Origin: Modestobacter marinus
GTDB lineage: Bacteria > Actinomycetota > Actinomycetes > Mycobacteriales > Geodermatophilaceae
Assembly: GCF_011758655.1 (NCBI RefSeq)
Contig: NZ_JAAMPA010000002.1
Span: 62,001 to 126,000 of the forward strand
Direction of reading: 5' to 3'
DNA: 64,000 bases
The notes beneath the pieces were generated by a model. The model made no database searches. It saw only the letters and a list, made by a program, of their open reading frames with translations, and was not told where the DNA came from. Positions 45,060-55,291 of this stretch are shown in pieces. A program made the translations under genes and the position numbers. Position 1 is the first letter of the stretch. Every line of letters begins with the position of its first letter.

Positions 45060-45671
45060 TCAGGTGGTGGGGCTGGCCGTCGGGGTGAGCAGCAGCTCGT
45101 AGTCGGTGGCCGACAGGGGCCGGGAGGTCAGCTCACCCGAGGGCAGCGGGGCCTCGACCGGCTGCCCGGCCCGGGTCAGCAGCACCGTCTCGACCTCCGG
45201 GAGGCTGGTCGCGGTCAGCACGATCTGGGCCACCGCCCGGCGGCTCTCCTGCCCCGCCGGCGCCTCGGCGTCCCCGCCCAGGTCGATGGTCACCCTCCCG
45301 TCGGACAGCTCGTCGACCGCGAGCGACGTCTCCGGCCGCAGCGCGGTGGACAGCCGGTCGGTCAGCTCGCCGGTGGTCGGGCCGGTCGCCAGGTCGTCGA
45401 GCAGCTGGTCGAGCCGGTCCTCCAGCGGGCCGGCCTCCAGCGACCGGCCGCGGGGGACCAGTGCGCCGTCCTCGGCCACCAGGTAGACGCGCGGCTCGTC
45501 CAGGCGCGCGTCGGCCGAGGGGGCGCCGGTGGCGGTCGGGCTGGGGGAGGCCAGGTCGTAGGGGACCTGCGAGGTGGGGATCGGCTCGGGGGCGCCGCCG
45601 GTCGGGACCCCGCAGCCGCCCAGCGCGCCGGCCAGCAGCAGCGCGCAGCACGTCGCGTGCACCCGGTTCAC
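45060..45671 (-). CDS. Short GerMN-domain lipoprotein (LpqB-like N-terminal part)
   Basis: 203 aa. Lipobox LGGC (Cys20) and a GerMN domain (VYLVAEDGALVPRGRSLEAG; VTIDLGGDAEAP; LTATSLPEVETVLL). It follows a response regulator and histidine kinase as lpqB follows mtrAB in actinobacteria, but it lacks the long C-terminal propeller of LpqB (about 580 aa). GTG at 45671 overlaps the kinase stop (GTGA). Confidence 0.82.
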   Translation of the reverse strand: MNRVHATCCALLLAGALGGCGVPTGGAPEPIPTSQVPYDLASPSPTATGAPSADARLDEPRVYLVAEDGALVPRGRSLEAGPLEDRLDQLLDDLATGPTTGELTDRLSTALRPETSLAVDELSDGRVTIDLGGDAEAPAGQESRRAVAQIVLTATSLPEVETVLLTRAGQPVEAPLPSGELTSRPLSATDYELLLTPTASPTT

Positions 45672-47041
45672 TGCGAGGCGCCGGGGAGGGAGAGGGTGAA
45701 GCGCGCGCCGCCGAAGGGGCTCTCCGAGCACCAGGCGCCCCCGCCGTGCCCGGTCGCGGTCTCCTCCACGATCGCCAGGCCCAGGCCCGCGCCGGGCAGC
45801 GACCCGCGGGCGGCCCGCGGGCCGCGGGCGAACCGCTCGAACACCCGCTCCCGCTCGACGAGCGGCACCCCGGGACCGGCGTCGTCGACGATGACGACCA
45901 CCGAGCCCTCCCGGCGTTCCACCAGCACCGCCGCCGCCCCGCCGGCGTGCCGGTCGGCGTTGTCCAGCAGGTTGGTCACGGCCCGCTCCAACCGGTTCTT
46001 GTCACCCTGTACGACCGTCTCCTCGTCCGGGTCGGCGGAGAGCACGACCTCCGGTCCGCCGCGGTGCGCCAGCACCTCGCGGACGAGGGCGCCCAGCGAG
46101 ACGGGCTCGTCCCGCGCCGTCACCGGGTCCCCGTCCACCCGGGCCAGCTCCAGCAGGTCGTCGAGCATCCGGCGGAACCGGCCGAGCTCGCCCTGGATCA
46201 GCGTCAGCGCCTGCTGGCCGCGCTCCGAGAGCTCCTCCCGGCGGGCGCCCAGCACCTCGACGCTGGTGACCAGGCTGGTCAGCGGGCTGCGCAGCTCGTG
46301 GCTGACGTCGCCGACGAACCGGGTGTCCCGCTCGATCCGGGAGGCCAGCGCGTCGACCATGCTGTTGAAGCTGGCGACGATGGCCAGCAGGTCGGGGTCC
46401 TCGGTGGGCGGCAGCCGGATGTCCAGCTCACCCCCGGCGATCCGGGTCGCCGCCCCGGCCACCTGCTCCAGCGGCTGGACGACGCGCCGGCTCGCCCAGG
46501 CCCCGAACAGCGCCCCGGCCAGCGTGGCGGTCGCCGCGCCGGCGCCCAGCACCGCGGCCAGCGTGCGCAGTGCGGTCTGCAGCTCGACCAGCGGGGCGAC
46601 CTCGTAGAACTCGATGCCCGCCGCGGCGACCGGGATGCCGATCACCAGGTGCGGGCCGGTCGGGGTGTCGACCCGGGCGGTGCCGGGCGAGCCGGCGGCC
46701 ACCAGCTCCTGCAACGCGCCCGGGACGTCGCGGGCGCCGACGTCCAGGCGCGAGGAGTACCAGGCGCCGTCGCTGCGCACCACGACGTCGGCGCCGCCGG
46801 AGGGCACGAGGTCGTCGAGCTCGTCGCCGACCTCGCTGCCCGCCGTGGACAGCCGGCTGGCCAGCACGTTGGCGTCGGTGAACGCCTGCCGGGTGGCGGC
46901 GCTCTCCCGCTGGTCCAGCAGGTAGCTGCGGGCCAGCGCGAACGTGGTGGCCACCAGGACGGCGGAGACCAGCAGCGCACCGACGGCGAAGGCGAGCACG
47001 ATCCGCGCCCGCAGCCGTCTCGGCGCGAGCGCCAGCCTCAC
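45668..47041 (-). CDS. Sensor histidine kinase (MtrB-like)
   Basis: 457 aa. First membrane helix near residues 14-34 (VLAFAVGALLVSAVLVATTF), an extracytoplasmic sensor of about 130 residues, a second helix (LAAVLGAGAATATLAGALFG), a HAMP domain, then HisKA with the phospho-acceptor in FVGDVSHELRSPLTSLV and HATPase with NLLDNADRHAGG and GAGLGLAIVEE. GTG at 47041 overlaps the regulator stop. Signal unknown; MtrB homologues respond to cell-wall and division cues. Confidence 0.9.
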   Translation of the reverse strand: MRLALAPRRLRARIVLAFAVGALLVSAVLVATTFALARSYLLDQRESAATRQAFTDANVLASRLSTAGSEVGDELDDLVPSGGADVVVRSDGAWYSSRLDVGARDVPGALQELVAAGSPGTARVDTPTGPHLVIGIPVAAAGIEFYEVAPLVELQTALRTLAAVLGAGAATATLAGALFGAWASRRVVQPLEQVAGAATRIAGGELDIRLPPTEDPDLLAIVASFNSMVDALASRIERDTRFVGDVSHELRSPLTSLVTSVEVLGARREELSERGQQALTLIQGELGRFRRMLDDLLELARVDGDPVTARDEPVSLGALVREVLAHRGGPEVVLSADPDEETVVQGDKNRLERAVTNLLDNADRHAGGAAAVLVERREGSVVVIVDDAGPGVPLVERERVFERFARGPRAARGSLPGAGLGLAIVEETATGHGGGAWCSESPFGGARFTLSLPGASQ

Positions 47042-47754
47042 TGCGGGTCCAGCCGGTACCCCAGCCCCCGCACGGTCACCACCAGGGTCGGCGCACCCGG
47101 GTCCCGCTCGACCTTGGTCCGCAGCCGGCGCACGTGCACGTCCACGAGTCGTTCGTCGCCGAAGAACCCGTGCTCCCAGACCCGCTCCAGCAGGGCCTGC
47201 CGGCTGAGCACCCGGCCGGGGGAGGCGGCCAGCTCGCACAGCAGCCGGAACTCGGTCAGCGTCAGGTGCAGCTGCTCGGTGCCGCGGTGCACCGTGCCCC
47301 GGTCCGGCCGGAGCACCAGCGGTGTCTCGGGGTGGTTGTCCAGGACCAGCTCCTGCGGTCGCTCGTCCACCCCCGCGCTGGCGCTGATCCGGCGACGCAG
47401 GGCGCGCAGCCGCGCGGTGATCTCCTTGACCTGGAACGGCTTGGTCACGTAGTCGTCGGCGCCGGCCTCGAGCGCGGCCACGATGTCGTGGGTGTCGGCC
47501 CGGGCGCTGACCACCACGATCGGCAGGTCGTTGGCGCGGCGGACCTCGCGGATGACGGCGTAGCCGTCCATCGCACCGAGCATCAGGTCGACGATCATCA
47601 GGTCGGGCGCGGCGATGGCCACCTGCCGGCAGGCGTCCTCGCCGCTGGCCGCCTCGGCGACCTCGTAGCCCTCGTCCTCGAGGGCCCAGCGCAGGGGCAT
47701 GCGGATGTGGTCGTCGTCCTCGACCAGCAGCAGACGCGGCGACACGCGGCCCAT
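47038..47754 (-). CDS. OmpR-family response regulator (MtrA-like)
   Basis: 238 aa. Receiver with acidic pocket VEDDDH and phospho-acceptor Asp56 in IVDLMLGAMDGY, Lys in YVTKPF, and a C-terminal winged helix (LTEFRLLCELAASPGRVLSR; VDVHVRRLRTKVERD). First gene of the regulator-kinase-lipoprotein operon; all three are coupled by GTGA overlaps. ATG at 47754. Confidence 0.93.
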   Translation of the reverse strand: MGRVSPRLLLVEDDDHIRMPLRWALEDEGYEVAEAASGEDACRQVAIAAPDLMIVDLMLGAMDGYAVIREVRRANDLPIVVVSARADTHDIVAALEAGADDYVTKPFQVKEITARLRALRRRISASAGVDERPQELVLDNHPETPLVLRPDRGTVHRGTEQLHLTLTEFRLLCELAASPGRVLSRQALLERVWEHGFFGDERLVDVHVRRLRTKVERDPGAPTLVVTVRGLGYRLDPQ

Positions 47755-47896
47755 GCTGCCATCGCCCCGGCGCGCGCCCGGCGCCGGTCGGGCAGCCGTC
47801 ACAGGATCGCAAACCAACGGGGGGTCGATCGCAAGGTGCGGCACCGATGCTCGGAGGTGACCACCCGACCACGCAGAGCCGCGGGGAGCACTGCCG

Positions 47897-48265
47897 ATGA
47901 CCGTCACCGCCGTCCACCGTCCACCGACGGGAACGGACGCCGTCCCCGTGCGTCCCGGTCGGGACGGGCAGGTGGTCGTGCGGCTGTCCGACGACCTGCT
48001 GGCCGACGGGCTCGCGGACCTGCGGTGGCTGCTGCGCGACGCGCTGCTGTCCGGGGCGCGCCGGCTGGTCGTGGACCTCACCGACGTCCGGCAGCTGTCC
48101 AGCACCGCGGTGGCCAGCTTCCTGTGGGCGCACCGCACCTGCCGGGCCCGCGGTGGCGCCGTCGTCCTGCGCGGGGTGAACCGGCGCACCGAGGACCTGC
48201 TGCACCGCACCGGTCTGTGGCGGGTCATGCAGCTGGAGGACCCGGCCGAGCACCCCGGGCACTGA
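47897..48265 (+). CDS. STAS-domain protein (anti-sigma factor antagonist-like)
   Basis: 122 aa. Core ARRLVVDLTDVRQLSSTAVA, where Ser sits at the place of the phosphorylated residue of SpoIIAA/RsbV, then LRGVNRRTEDLLHRTGL. Probably partners with an unlinked anti-sigma kinase. Divergent from the MtrA-like regulator. A second STAS protein is at 49689-49988. Confidence 0.82.
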   Translation: MTVTAVHRPPTGTDAVPVRPGRDGQVVVRLSDDLLADGLADLRWLLRDALLSGARRLVVDLTDVRQLSSTAVASFLWAHRTCRARGGAVVLRGVNRRTEDLLHRTGLWRVMQLEDPAEHPGH

Positions 48266-48317
48266 CCGCCCCCGTGCCCTCCCGCCCTCGGGGGACGGGG
48301 TGCGGGACACTCCCGGC

Positions 48318-49676
48318 ATGCCCACTTCCGACTCCCACCGGGGCGGCCCGCTGAGCGTGCTGGTCGGCCGGGTCCGCGGCGCCCTCTGGCCGATCCCGGC
48401 GCTGGGCATCCTGCTGGCCATCGTCCTGGGCACCACGCTCCCCGAGCTGGACCAGCACTGGGCGACCCGGGAGCACCCGCTGACCTTCGCCTTCGGAGGC
48501 GGGGCATCCGCCGCGCGGGACCTGCTGGCCGCGATCGCCGGTTCGCTGATCTCGGTGACCGGCGTGACCTTCTCGCTCACCGTCGTCGCCCTGCAGCTGA
48601 GCAGCAGCCAGTTCACGCCGCGGCTGCTGCAGACCTTCTCCACCGACCGCACGGTGCAGCTCACCCTGGCCCAGCTGGTGCTGACCTTCACCTACGCCCT
48701 CACGGTGCTGCGGACGGTCCGCACCGAGAGCGCCACGGAGGACGACGACGCGTTCGTGCCGCGGTTGTCCATCACGGTGGCCTACCTGCTGACGCTGGGC
48801 AGCGTGCTGGCGCTGGTCCTGTTTTTGGGTCACCTCTCCCGGCTGCTGCGGGTGGAGACGATGCTGCGCGACGTGCACGACGAGGCCACCCAGACCCTCG
48901 CCCGGGAGCTCGACGAGCCCGACGGTGCGGCGCGCGACGCGGCGGACCACCGCAGCGCAGGGCCACCGGTGCCGCTGGTGGCCCGGTCCAGCGGCTTCCT
49001 GACCGTGGTCGACGAGCGGGCAGCGGTCGCCGCGGCCCGCGAGGCCGGCGTGGTCGTCGAGCTGGCCGTGCGGATCGGTGACTCCGTCGTCGAGGGGACG
49101 CCGGTGGCCCACGCCTGGTCGCTCGCGCCCGGTGGCAGCCCGGACACCGCGAGGTTGGAGGAGGCGCTGGACCGCAGCTTCCAGCTCTACTACGAGCGCA
49201 CGCCCGACCGGGACCTCGCCTACGGGCTGCGCAAGGTGGTCGACATCTGCGTCCGGGCGCTGTCCCCGGGCACGAACGACCCGACCACGGCGGTGCACGC
49301 CCTCTCGCACGCCTCCTCGCTGCTCGGCCGGTTCGCCGAGCGCCCCGACGAGCCCCGGGTCTGCCGGGACGAGGAACAGCGGGTCCGGCTCGTGGTGCCG
49401 CCCTGGGAGCTGCCCGCGCTCCTGCAGCTGGCCGTCGAGGAGCCACTGCAGTTCGCCGAGGGGCAGCCCACGGTGCTCCGCCGGCTGGCGGGGCTGCTGC
49501 GGGAGTTCGCCTGGCGCGCCCAGGGGCGTTCCGTCGACGACCTGGTCTGCCGCTACGTCGACGCGGTGGCCGAGCGGGCGCTGGAGTCCACCGCCGTGGC
49601 GGAGTCCGAGACCCGGGCGTGGCGGCAGCAGGTCCGCCAGGCGCTGGCCGGGAGCTGGCCGGCCGAGGTCGGCTGA
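48318..49676 (+). CDS. DUF2254 membrane protein
   Basis: 452 aa. Four membrane helices in the first 180 residues (PIPALGILLAIVLGT; LLAAIAGSLISVTGVTFSLT; LVLTFTYALTV; SITVAYLLTLGSVLALVLFL). The family motif SSSQFTPRLLQTF lies between them. A soluble C-terminal half has RALSPGTNDPTTAVHAL. Function of the family is unknown; often linked to stress genes. Confidence 0.85.
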   Translation: MPTSDSHRGGPLSVLVGRVRGALWPIPALGILLAIVLGTTLPELDQHWATREHPLTFAFGGGASAARDLLAAIAGSLISVTGVTFSLTVVALQLSSSQFTPRLLQTFSTDRTVQLTLAQLVLTFTYALTVLRTVRTESATEDDDAFVPRLSITVAYLLTLGSVLALVLFLGHLSRLLRVETMLRDVHDEATQTLARELDEPDGAARDAADHRSAGPPVPLVARSSGFLTVVDERAAVAAAREAGVVVELAVRIGDSVVEGTPVAHAWSLAPGGSPDTARLEEALDRSFQLYYERTPDRDLAYGLRKVVDICVRALSPGTNDPTTAVHALSHASSLLGRFAERPDEPRVCRDEEQRVRLVVPPWELPALLQLAVEEPLQFAEGQPTVLRRLAGLLREFAWRAQGRSVDDLVCRYVDAVAERALESTAVAESETRAWRQQVRQALAGSWPAEVG

Positions 49677-49688
49677 CCCGCCCCGGCG

Positions 49689-49988
49689 TCACCCGACGGC
49701 GGTCTCCCGCGGCGCGTTCCGGACGAGCAGCTCGTCGCCGGAGGCCCGCATGGTGGTGCGCAGGTCCGAGAGGACGTGCAGACCGACGGCGTCGGCGGCC
49801 TGCACGTCGGCCAGGTCCAGGACCACGGTGGAGTGCCCGAGCCGGCGGAGGCCCTCCACGGTGCCCCGCAGCAGGTCGGCGCCCTGGGGGGTGAGGTGCC
49901 CGCTGACCCGGACCCGGCCGGTGTGGCCGTCGACCACCTCGGTGAGCGAGGGGCCGGGGAGCGGGTGCGGTGCGCGCTGGGCGGTCAC
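49689..49988 (-). CDS. STAS-domain protein
   Basis: 99 aa from GTG 49988, which has GGAGG five nt upstream; an ATG at 50009 lacks a ribosome site. Core HSTVVLDLADVQAADAVGLH: Asp/Ala replace the phosphorylatable Ser/Thr of RsbV-type antagonists, so regulation by phosphorylation is unlikely at that residue. Convergent with the DUF2254 gene (12-bp gap). Confidence 0.78.
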   Translation of the reverse strand: MTAQRAPHPLPGPSLTEVVDGHTGRVRVSGHLTPQGADLLRGTVEGLRRLGHSTVVLDLADVQAADAVGLHVLSDLRTTMRASGDELLVRNAPRETAVG

Positions 49989-50278
49989 GTCGTCCTCCGG
50001 GGTCGGCATCGGTCGGGTCGCTGGGGCGGAGGGCGGCGGTGGTGACCACCCGACCCGCGTCGCCGGGACCCGAGAGTGGCAGCCGGGAGGCGCAGCCGAC
50101 AGGTCTGCGGGCAGACCGTCACGGACCCGTCACATTGCCGCGGCGGCCCACGTGTTTCCGGCCGGCGGGGGCTGGCTAGGGGCAGCGGGATCAGCCGGAC
50201 GCAGCAGATGCGTTCCTGCGAACCCCGCATCGGGAGGGGAGCGGGCCGAGCGGGCGAGCGCGACGAGGAGAGAGCGTC
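49989..50278. other. 290-bp gene-free divergent region
   Basis: Between a minus-strand STAS gene and the plus-strand DUF421 gene. It holds GGTGACCACCCGACC (50041-50055), also found at 47856-47870 before the other STAS gene. A GTTTCC box (50153-50158) lies upstream of GGCTAG (50173-50178) with a 14-nt spacer, which resembles stress-sigma (SigB-type) promoters. No RNA gene or ORF of note. Confidence 0.4.
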
Positions 50279-50818
50279 ATGTGGTTCGACTCATGGGCGG
50301 ACCTGGGCAGGATCCTGGCGGTGGGGGCGGCGGCCTACGTCACCGTCGTCGTCGTGCTCCGGACCTCCGGCAAGCGGACGCTGGCCAAGCTGAACGCCTA
50401 CGACCTGGTCGTCACGGTGGCGCTCGGCTCGACCCTGGCCACCATCCTGCTCAGCTCCGACGTCTCGTGGGCCGACGGCGCGGTGGCGCTGGCCCTGCTG
50501 GCGGGGCTGCAGATGCTCGTGGCCTGGGTGTCGGTGCACTGGGGGGGCGTGCGCAGCGTCGTGACCGCACGGCCCACCCTGCTGTTCAGCGAGGGCCGGC
50601 CGCTGCCGGAGGCCCTGCGGGAACAGCGGACGACGCTGGACGAGGTGCGGCAGGCGGTGCGCGCCGCCGGCTCCGGCGACCTCGCCGACATCGCCGCCGT
50701 GGTGCTGGAGACCGACGGCACCCTCAGCGTCATCCCGCGCAGCAAGATCGGGGACTGGTCGGCGCTGGAACGGGTCGCCGGGGCGGAGCGCGGCGCCGCG
50801 GGGGACCGGGCGGCCTGA
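50279..50818 (+). CDS. DUF421 (YetF/YcaP-like) membrane protein
   Basis: 179 aa. N-terminal helices (ILAVGAAAYVTVVVVLRTSG; VALALLAGLQMLVAWVSVHW), family motif GKRTLAKLNAYDLVVTVALG, then the soluble YetF domain (RPTLLFSEGRPLPEALREQR). Role unknown; several members are stress-induced in sporulating Gram-positives. Ribosome site GGAGAG before the ATG. Confidence 0.87.
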   Translation: MWFDSWADLGRILAVGAAAYVTVVVVLRTSGKRTLAKLNAYDLVVTVALGSTLATILLSSDVSWADGAVALALLAGLQMLVAWVSVHWGGVRSVVTARPTLLFSEGRPLPEALREQRTTLDEVRQAVRAAGSGDLADIAAVVLETDGTLSVIPRSKIGDWSALERVAGAERGAAGDRAA

Positions 50819-50922
50819 GCGCCGACGGGATGGGCCTCGGTATCTCTTACGATCCTGTGACGGTTCGCTGACTCGCAGCTCCTGGCCTGTCGCCCGCGCG
50901 GTTCATCACCCAGGGTGTCCGC

Positions 50923-51216
50923 ATGGTCTCCGTCTGGATCCAGTCCCTGCACAACCTCCACTGCCCGGAGTGCGACACCCGGCTCATCGAGCGCGCCGGC
51001 CGGTTCGACGTGCCCGGCCGCCCGCGGCCGGTCCTGGTGGGGGAGGTCGGCACCCTGTGCTGCCGGGGTGGCCACCCGCTGCCCGGCCGCCCCGAGCTGT
51101 ACGCGCACCGGGAGCAGCGCGGCCACGCCCGGACGGCTGCCGTCCGGGAGGTCGCGCCGCCGACCTCCGTCGACGTCCAGCTGGTGGCGGCCGGCGCGCC
51201 GCTGGCCGACGCGTGA
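50923..51216 (+). CDS. Small zinc-ribbon-like protein
   Basis: 97 aa. CPEC (Cys14, Cys17) near the N-terminus and a CCRGGH cluster (Cys46, Cys47, His51) could form one zinc site. The C-terminal third is Ala/Val/Pro-rich. No family recognised. It ends 7 bp before the next zinc-ribbon gene, so the two are probably co-transcribed. Confidence 0.55.
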   Translation: MVSVWIQSLHNLHCPECDTRLIERAGRFDVPGRPRPVLVGEVGTLCCRGGHPLPGRPELYAHREQRGHARTAAVREVAPPTSVDVQLVAAGAPLADA

Positions 51217-51223
51217 GCCGGCG

Positions 51224-51436
51224 ATGACGCTGTCGATCGCGCCGGCGGCGCCGGCCACCACCGACCGTGCGCGGCGGCCCGGGAGCCGGCCGGGTGGCGC
51301 GCTCGCCGCCCTGCTGCGGTGCCCCGGCTGCTCGTCCCGCGACCTGGTGGACGCCACGCAGCCGACCGAGGACGACAGCTGGTGGGCGACCATGCTGTGC
51401 CGCAGCTGCGGGCACGAGTGGATCGCCCGCTCCTGA
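51224..51436 (+). CDS. Small zinc-ribbon protein
   Basis: 70 aa. LLRCPGCSSRDLVDATQPTE, then CRSCGHEW give a regular four-cysteine ribbon in the last 40 residues. No enzyme domain. Likely a nucleic-acid- or protein-binding adaptor; unknown. Confidence 0.6.
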   Translation: MTLSIAPAAPATTDRARRPGSRPGGALAALLRCPGCSSRDLVDATQPTEDDSWWATMLCRSCGHEWIARS

Positions 51437-51466
51437 CCACCCCCGGTCGGCGGCGTGCCGGGCGGC

Positions 51467-51874
51467 TCAGCCCAGCGAACTGAGCAGCTGGCGGCAGGCC
51501 TGCTCGCAGCGGCGGCAGGACTCGGCGCACACCCGGCAGTGCTCGTGCATGTCGGCGTGGCCACCGCACTCGTCCCCGCAGGCCTTGCAGGCGGCCGCGC
51601 ACGCCTCGAGGACCGCGCGGACCACGTCCGCGTCGTGCCCGGTGCGCCGGGACAGCACCCGCCCGGTGGCCTCGCAGACGTCGGCGCAGTCCAGGTTGGT
51701 CCGGATGCAGGTCCGCAGGTCGGCGACCATGTCCTCGGCCAGGCAGGCGTCCGCGCAGGCGGTGCAGGCCTGCGCGCACTCCACGCACGCCTCGATGCAG
51801 GCGACGAGCGCCTCCCGGTCGATGCCCCCCTGGTCCTGCGGGTGGGTCTCCAGCATCTGGGCTGCGGCGGTCAT
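51467..51874 (-). CDS. Cytosolic copper-storage protein (Csp/DUF326 four-helix bundle)
   Basis: 135 aa with 18 cysteines, spaced as CxxxC and CxxC along four helices (ACIEACVECAQACTACADAC; LEACAAACKACGDECGGH; CRVCAESCRRCEQAC). This is the Csp fold, in which the bundle core is filled with thiolates binding many Cu(I) ions. No Tat or Sec signal, so the cytosolic Csp3-like branch. Strong GGAGGAC site before the ATG at 51874. No copper regulator or exporter is adjacent. Confidence 0.9.
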   Translation of the reverse strand: MTAAAQMLETHPQDQGGIDREALVACIEACVECAQACTACADACLAEDMVADLRTCIRTNLDCADVCEATGRVLSRRTGHDADVVRAVLEACAAACKACGDECGGHADMHEHCRVCAESCRRCEQACRQLLSSLG

Positions 51875-52124
51875 GGCGAGTCCTCCTGGTCGTCCGGGGC
51901 GGCCCGTCGCCGCCCTCCCTGCCTCCGCCCTACCCACCGCCGACGGCGGGGGCACGTGCGTCACGGGGTCGTGATCCGGCACCGCCGGTCCCGCTGCCGG
52001 GGCACGGCCCCGCGCACGCCACCGGCCTGCCCCTAGATTCGCTGCCGGCGGCGTGCGTCGGAGCGCGCCGGCACCGACGACCTCGCCGCGTCGTGACGGC
52101 CCGGCGGACAGCAGGAGGTACCGC

Positions 52125-52802
52125 GTGACCACGGAGGCTGCGCCCGCTCCCATCCGGGTGTTCCTGCTCGACGACCACGAGATCGTCCGGCGCGGTGTCG
52201 CCGACGTCCTGGAGACCGACCCGGGCATCACCGTGGTCGGCGAGGCGAAGAACGCCGCCGAGGCGCTGGCCCGGGTGCCGGCGCTGCGGCCCGACGTCGC
52301 TCTCCTGGACGTGCGGCTGCCCGACGGCGACGGCGTCGCCGTCTGCCGGGAGCTGCGCTCCCGGCTGCCCGACCTCAGGGCCGTGATGCTGACCAGCTAC
52401 AGCGACGACGAGGCGCTGTTCGAGGCGGTCATGGCCGGCGCCTCGGGGTACCTGCTGAAGCAGATCCTGGGGCAGGACCTGGTCAGCGCGGTGCGCACGG
52501 TGGCCGCCGGCGGGTCGCTGCTGGACCCGGCCGCGGCGGCGGCGGCTGTGCAGCGGATGCGCCGGGCGGCCGAGCCCAGCGGCCCGCTGGCCAAGCTCAG
52601 CGACCAGGAGCGGACGGTGCTGGAGCTCATCGGGGAGGGGCTGACCAACCGGCAGATCGGCGAGCGGATGTTCCTGGCCGAGAAGACGGTCAAGAACTAC
52701 GTCTCGCACCTGCTGGCCAAGCTCGGGCTGGAGCGGCGCACCCAGGCCGCGATCCTGGCCACCGAGCTCCGCCGCCCGGGTCCGGCCGCACCCCGGGGCT
52801 GA
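52125..52802 (+). CDS. LuxR/NarL-type response regulator (DevR/DosR-like)
   Basis: 225 aa. Receiver with [15 protein letters not shown], phospho-acceptor Asp62 in [11 protein letters not shown], and the Lys in [10 protein letters not shown]-terminal LuxR helix-turn-helix ([20 protein letters not shown]). This is the DevR (DosR) pattern. GTG at 52125 follows AGGAGG. Convergent with the DevS-like kinase (27 bp between stops). Confidence 0.9.
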   Translation: MTTEAAPAPIRVFLLDDHEIVRRGVADVLETDPGITVVGEAKNAAEALARVPALRPDVALLDVRLPDGDGVAVCRELRSRLPDLRAVMLTSYSDDEALFEAVMAGASGYLLKQILGQDLVSAVRTVAAGGSLLDPAAAAAAVQRMRRAAEPSGPLAKLSDQERTVLELIGEGLTNRQIGERMFLAEKTVKNYVSHLLAKLGLERRTQAAILATELRRPGPAAPRG

Positions 52803-52816
52803 CCCCCGCGGTGGCC

Positions 52817-52829
52817 GAGGGTGATGCCC

Positions 52830-52831
<2 letters not shown>
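52817..52831. terminator. Short hairpin between the convergent devR- and devS-like genes
   Basis: GAGGG-TGATG-CCCTC, inside an outer CCCCGC...GCGGGG pairing. Weak by itself, but it occupies the whole gap and the last codon of the kinase. Confidence 0.35.
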
Positions 52832-55229
<2,398 letters not shown>

Positions 55230-55291
55230 CTAGCCTGTGGCGGACTTCGAACAGAGCGCTCGATCATCGAGCTGCGGTCAAAGGAGACCTC

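Noticed and set aside
45668-48691. Minus-strand frame of about 1000 codons that would fuse the histidine kinase to upstream sequence
   Set aside because: The kinase starts at 47041 where it overlaps the regulator stop; upstream translation is a shadow of the regulator, STAS and DUF2254 genes.
50010-52124. DevR/DosR box (GGGACTWWAGTCCC-like) near the DevR, STAS and DUF421 genes
   Set aside because: I found no convincing palindrome of that type in the intergenic regions at 49989-50278, 51875-52124 or 55043-55291.
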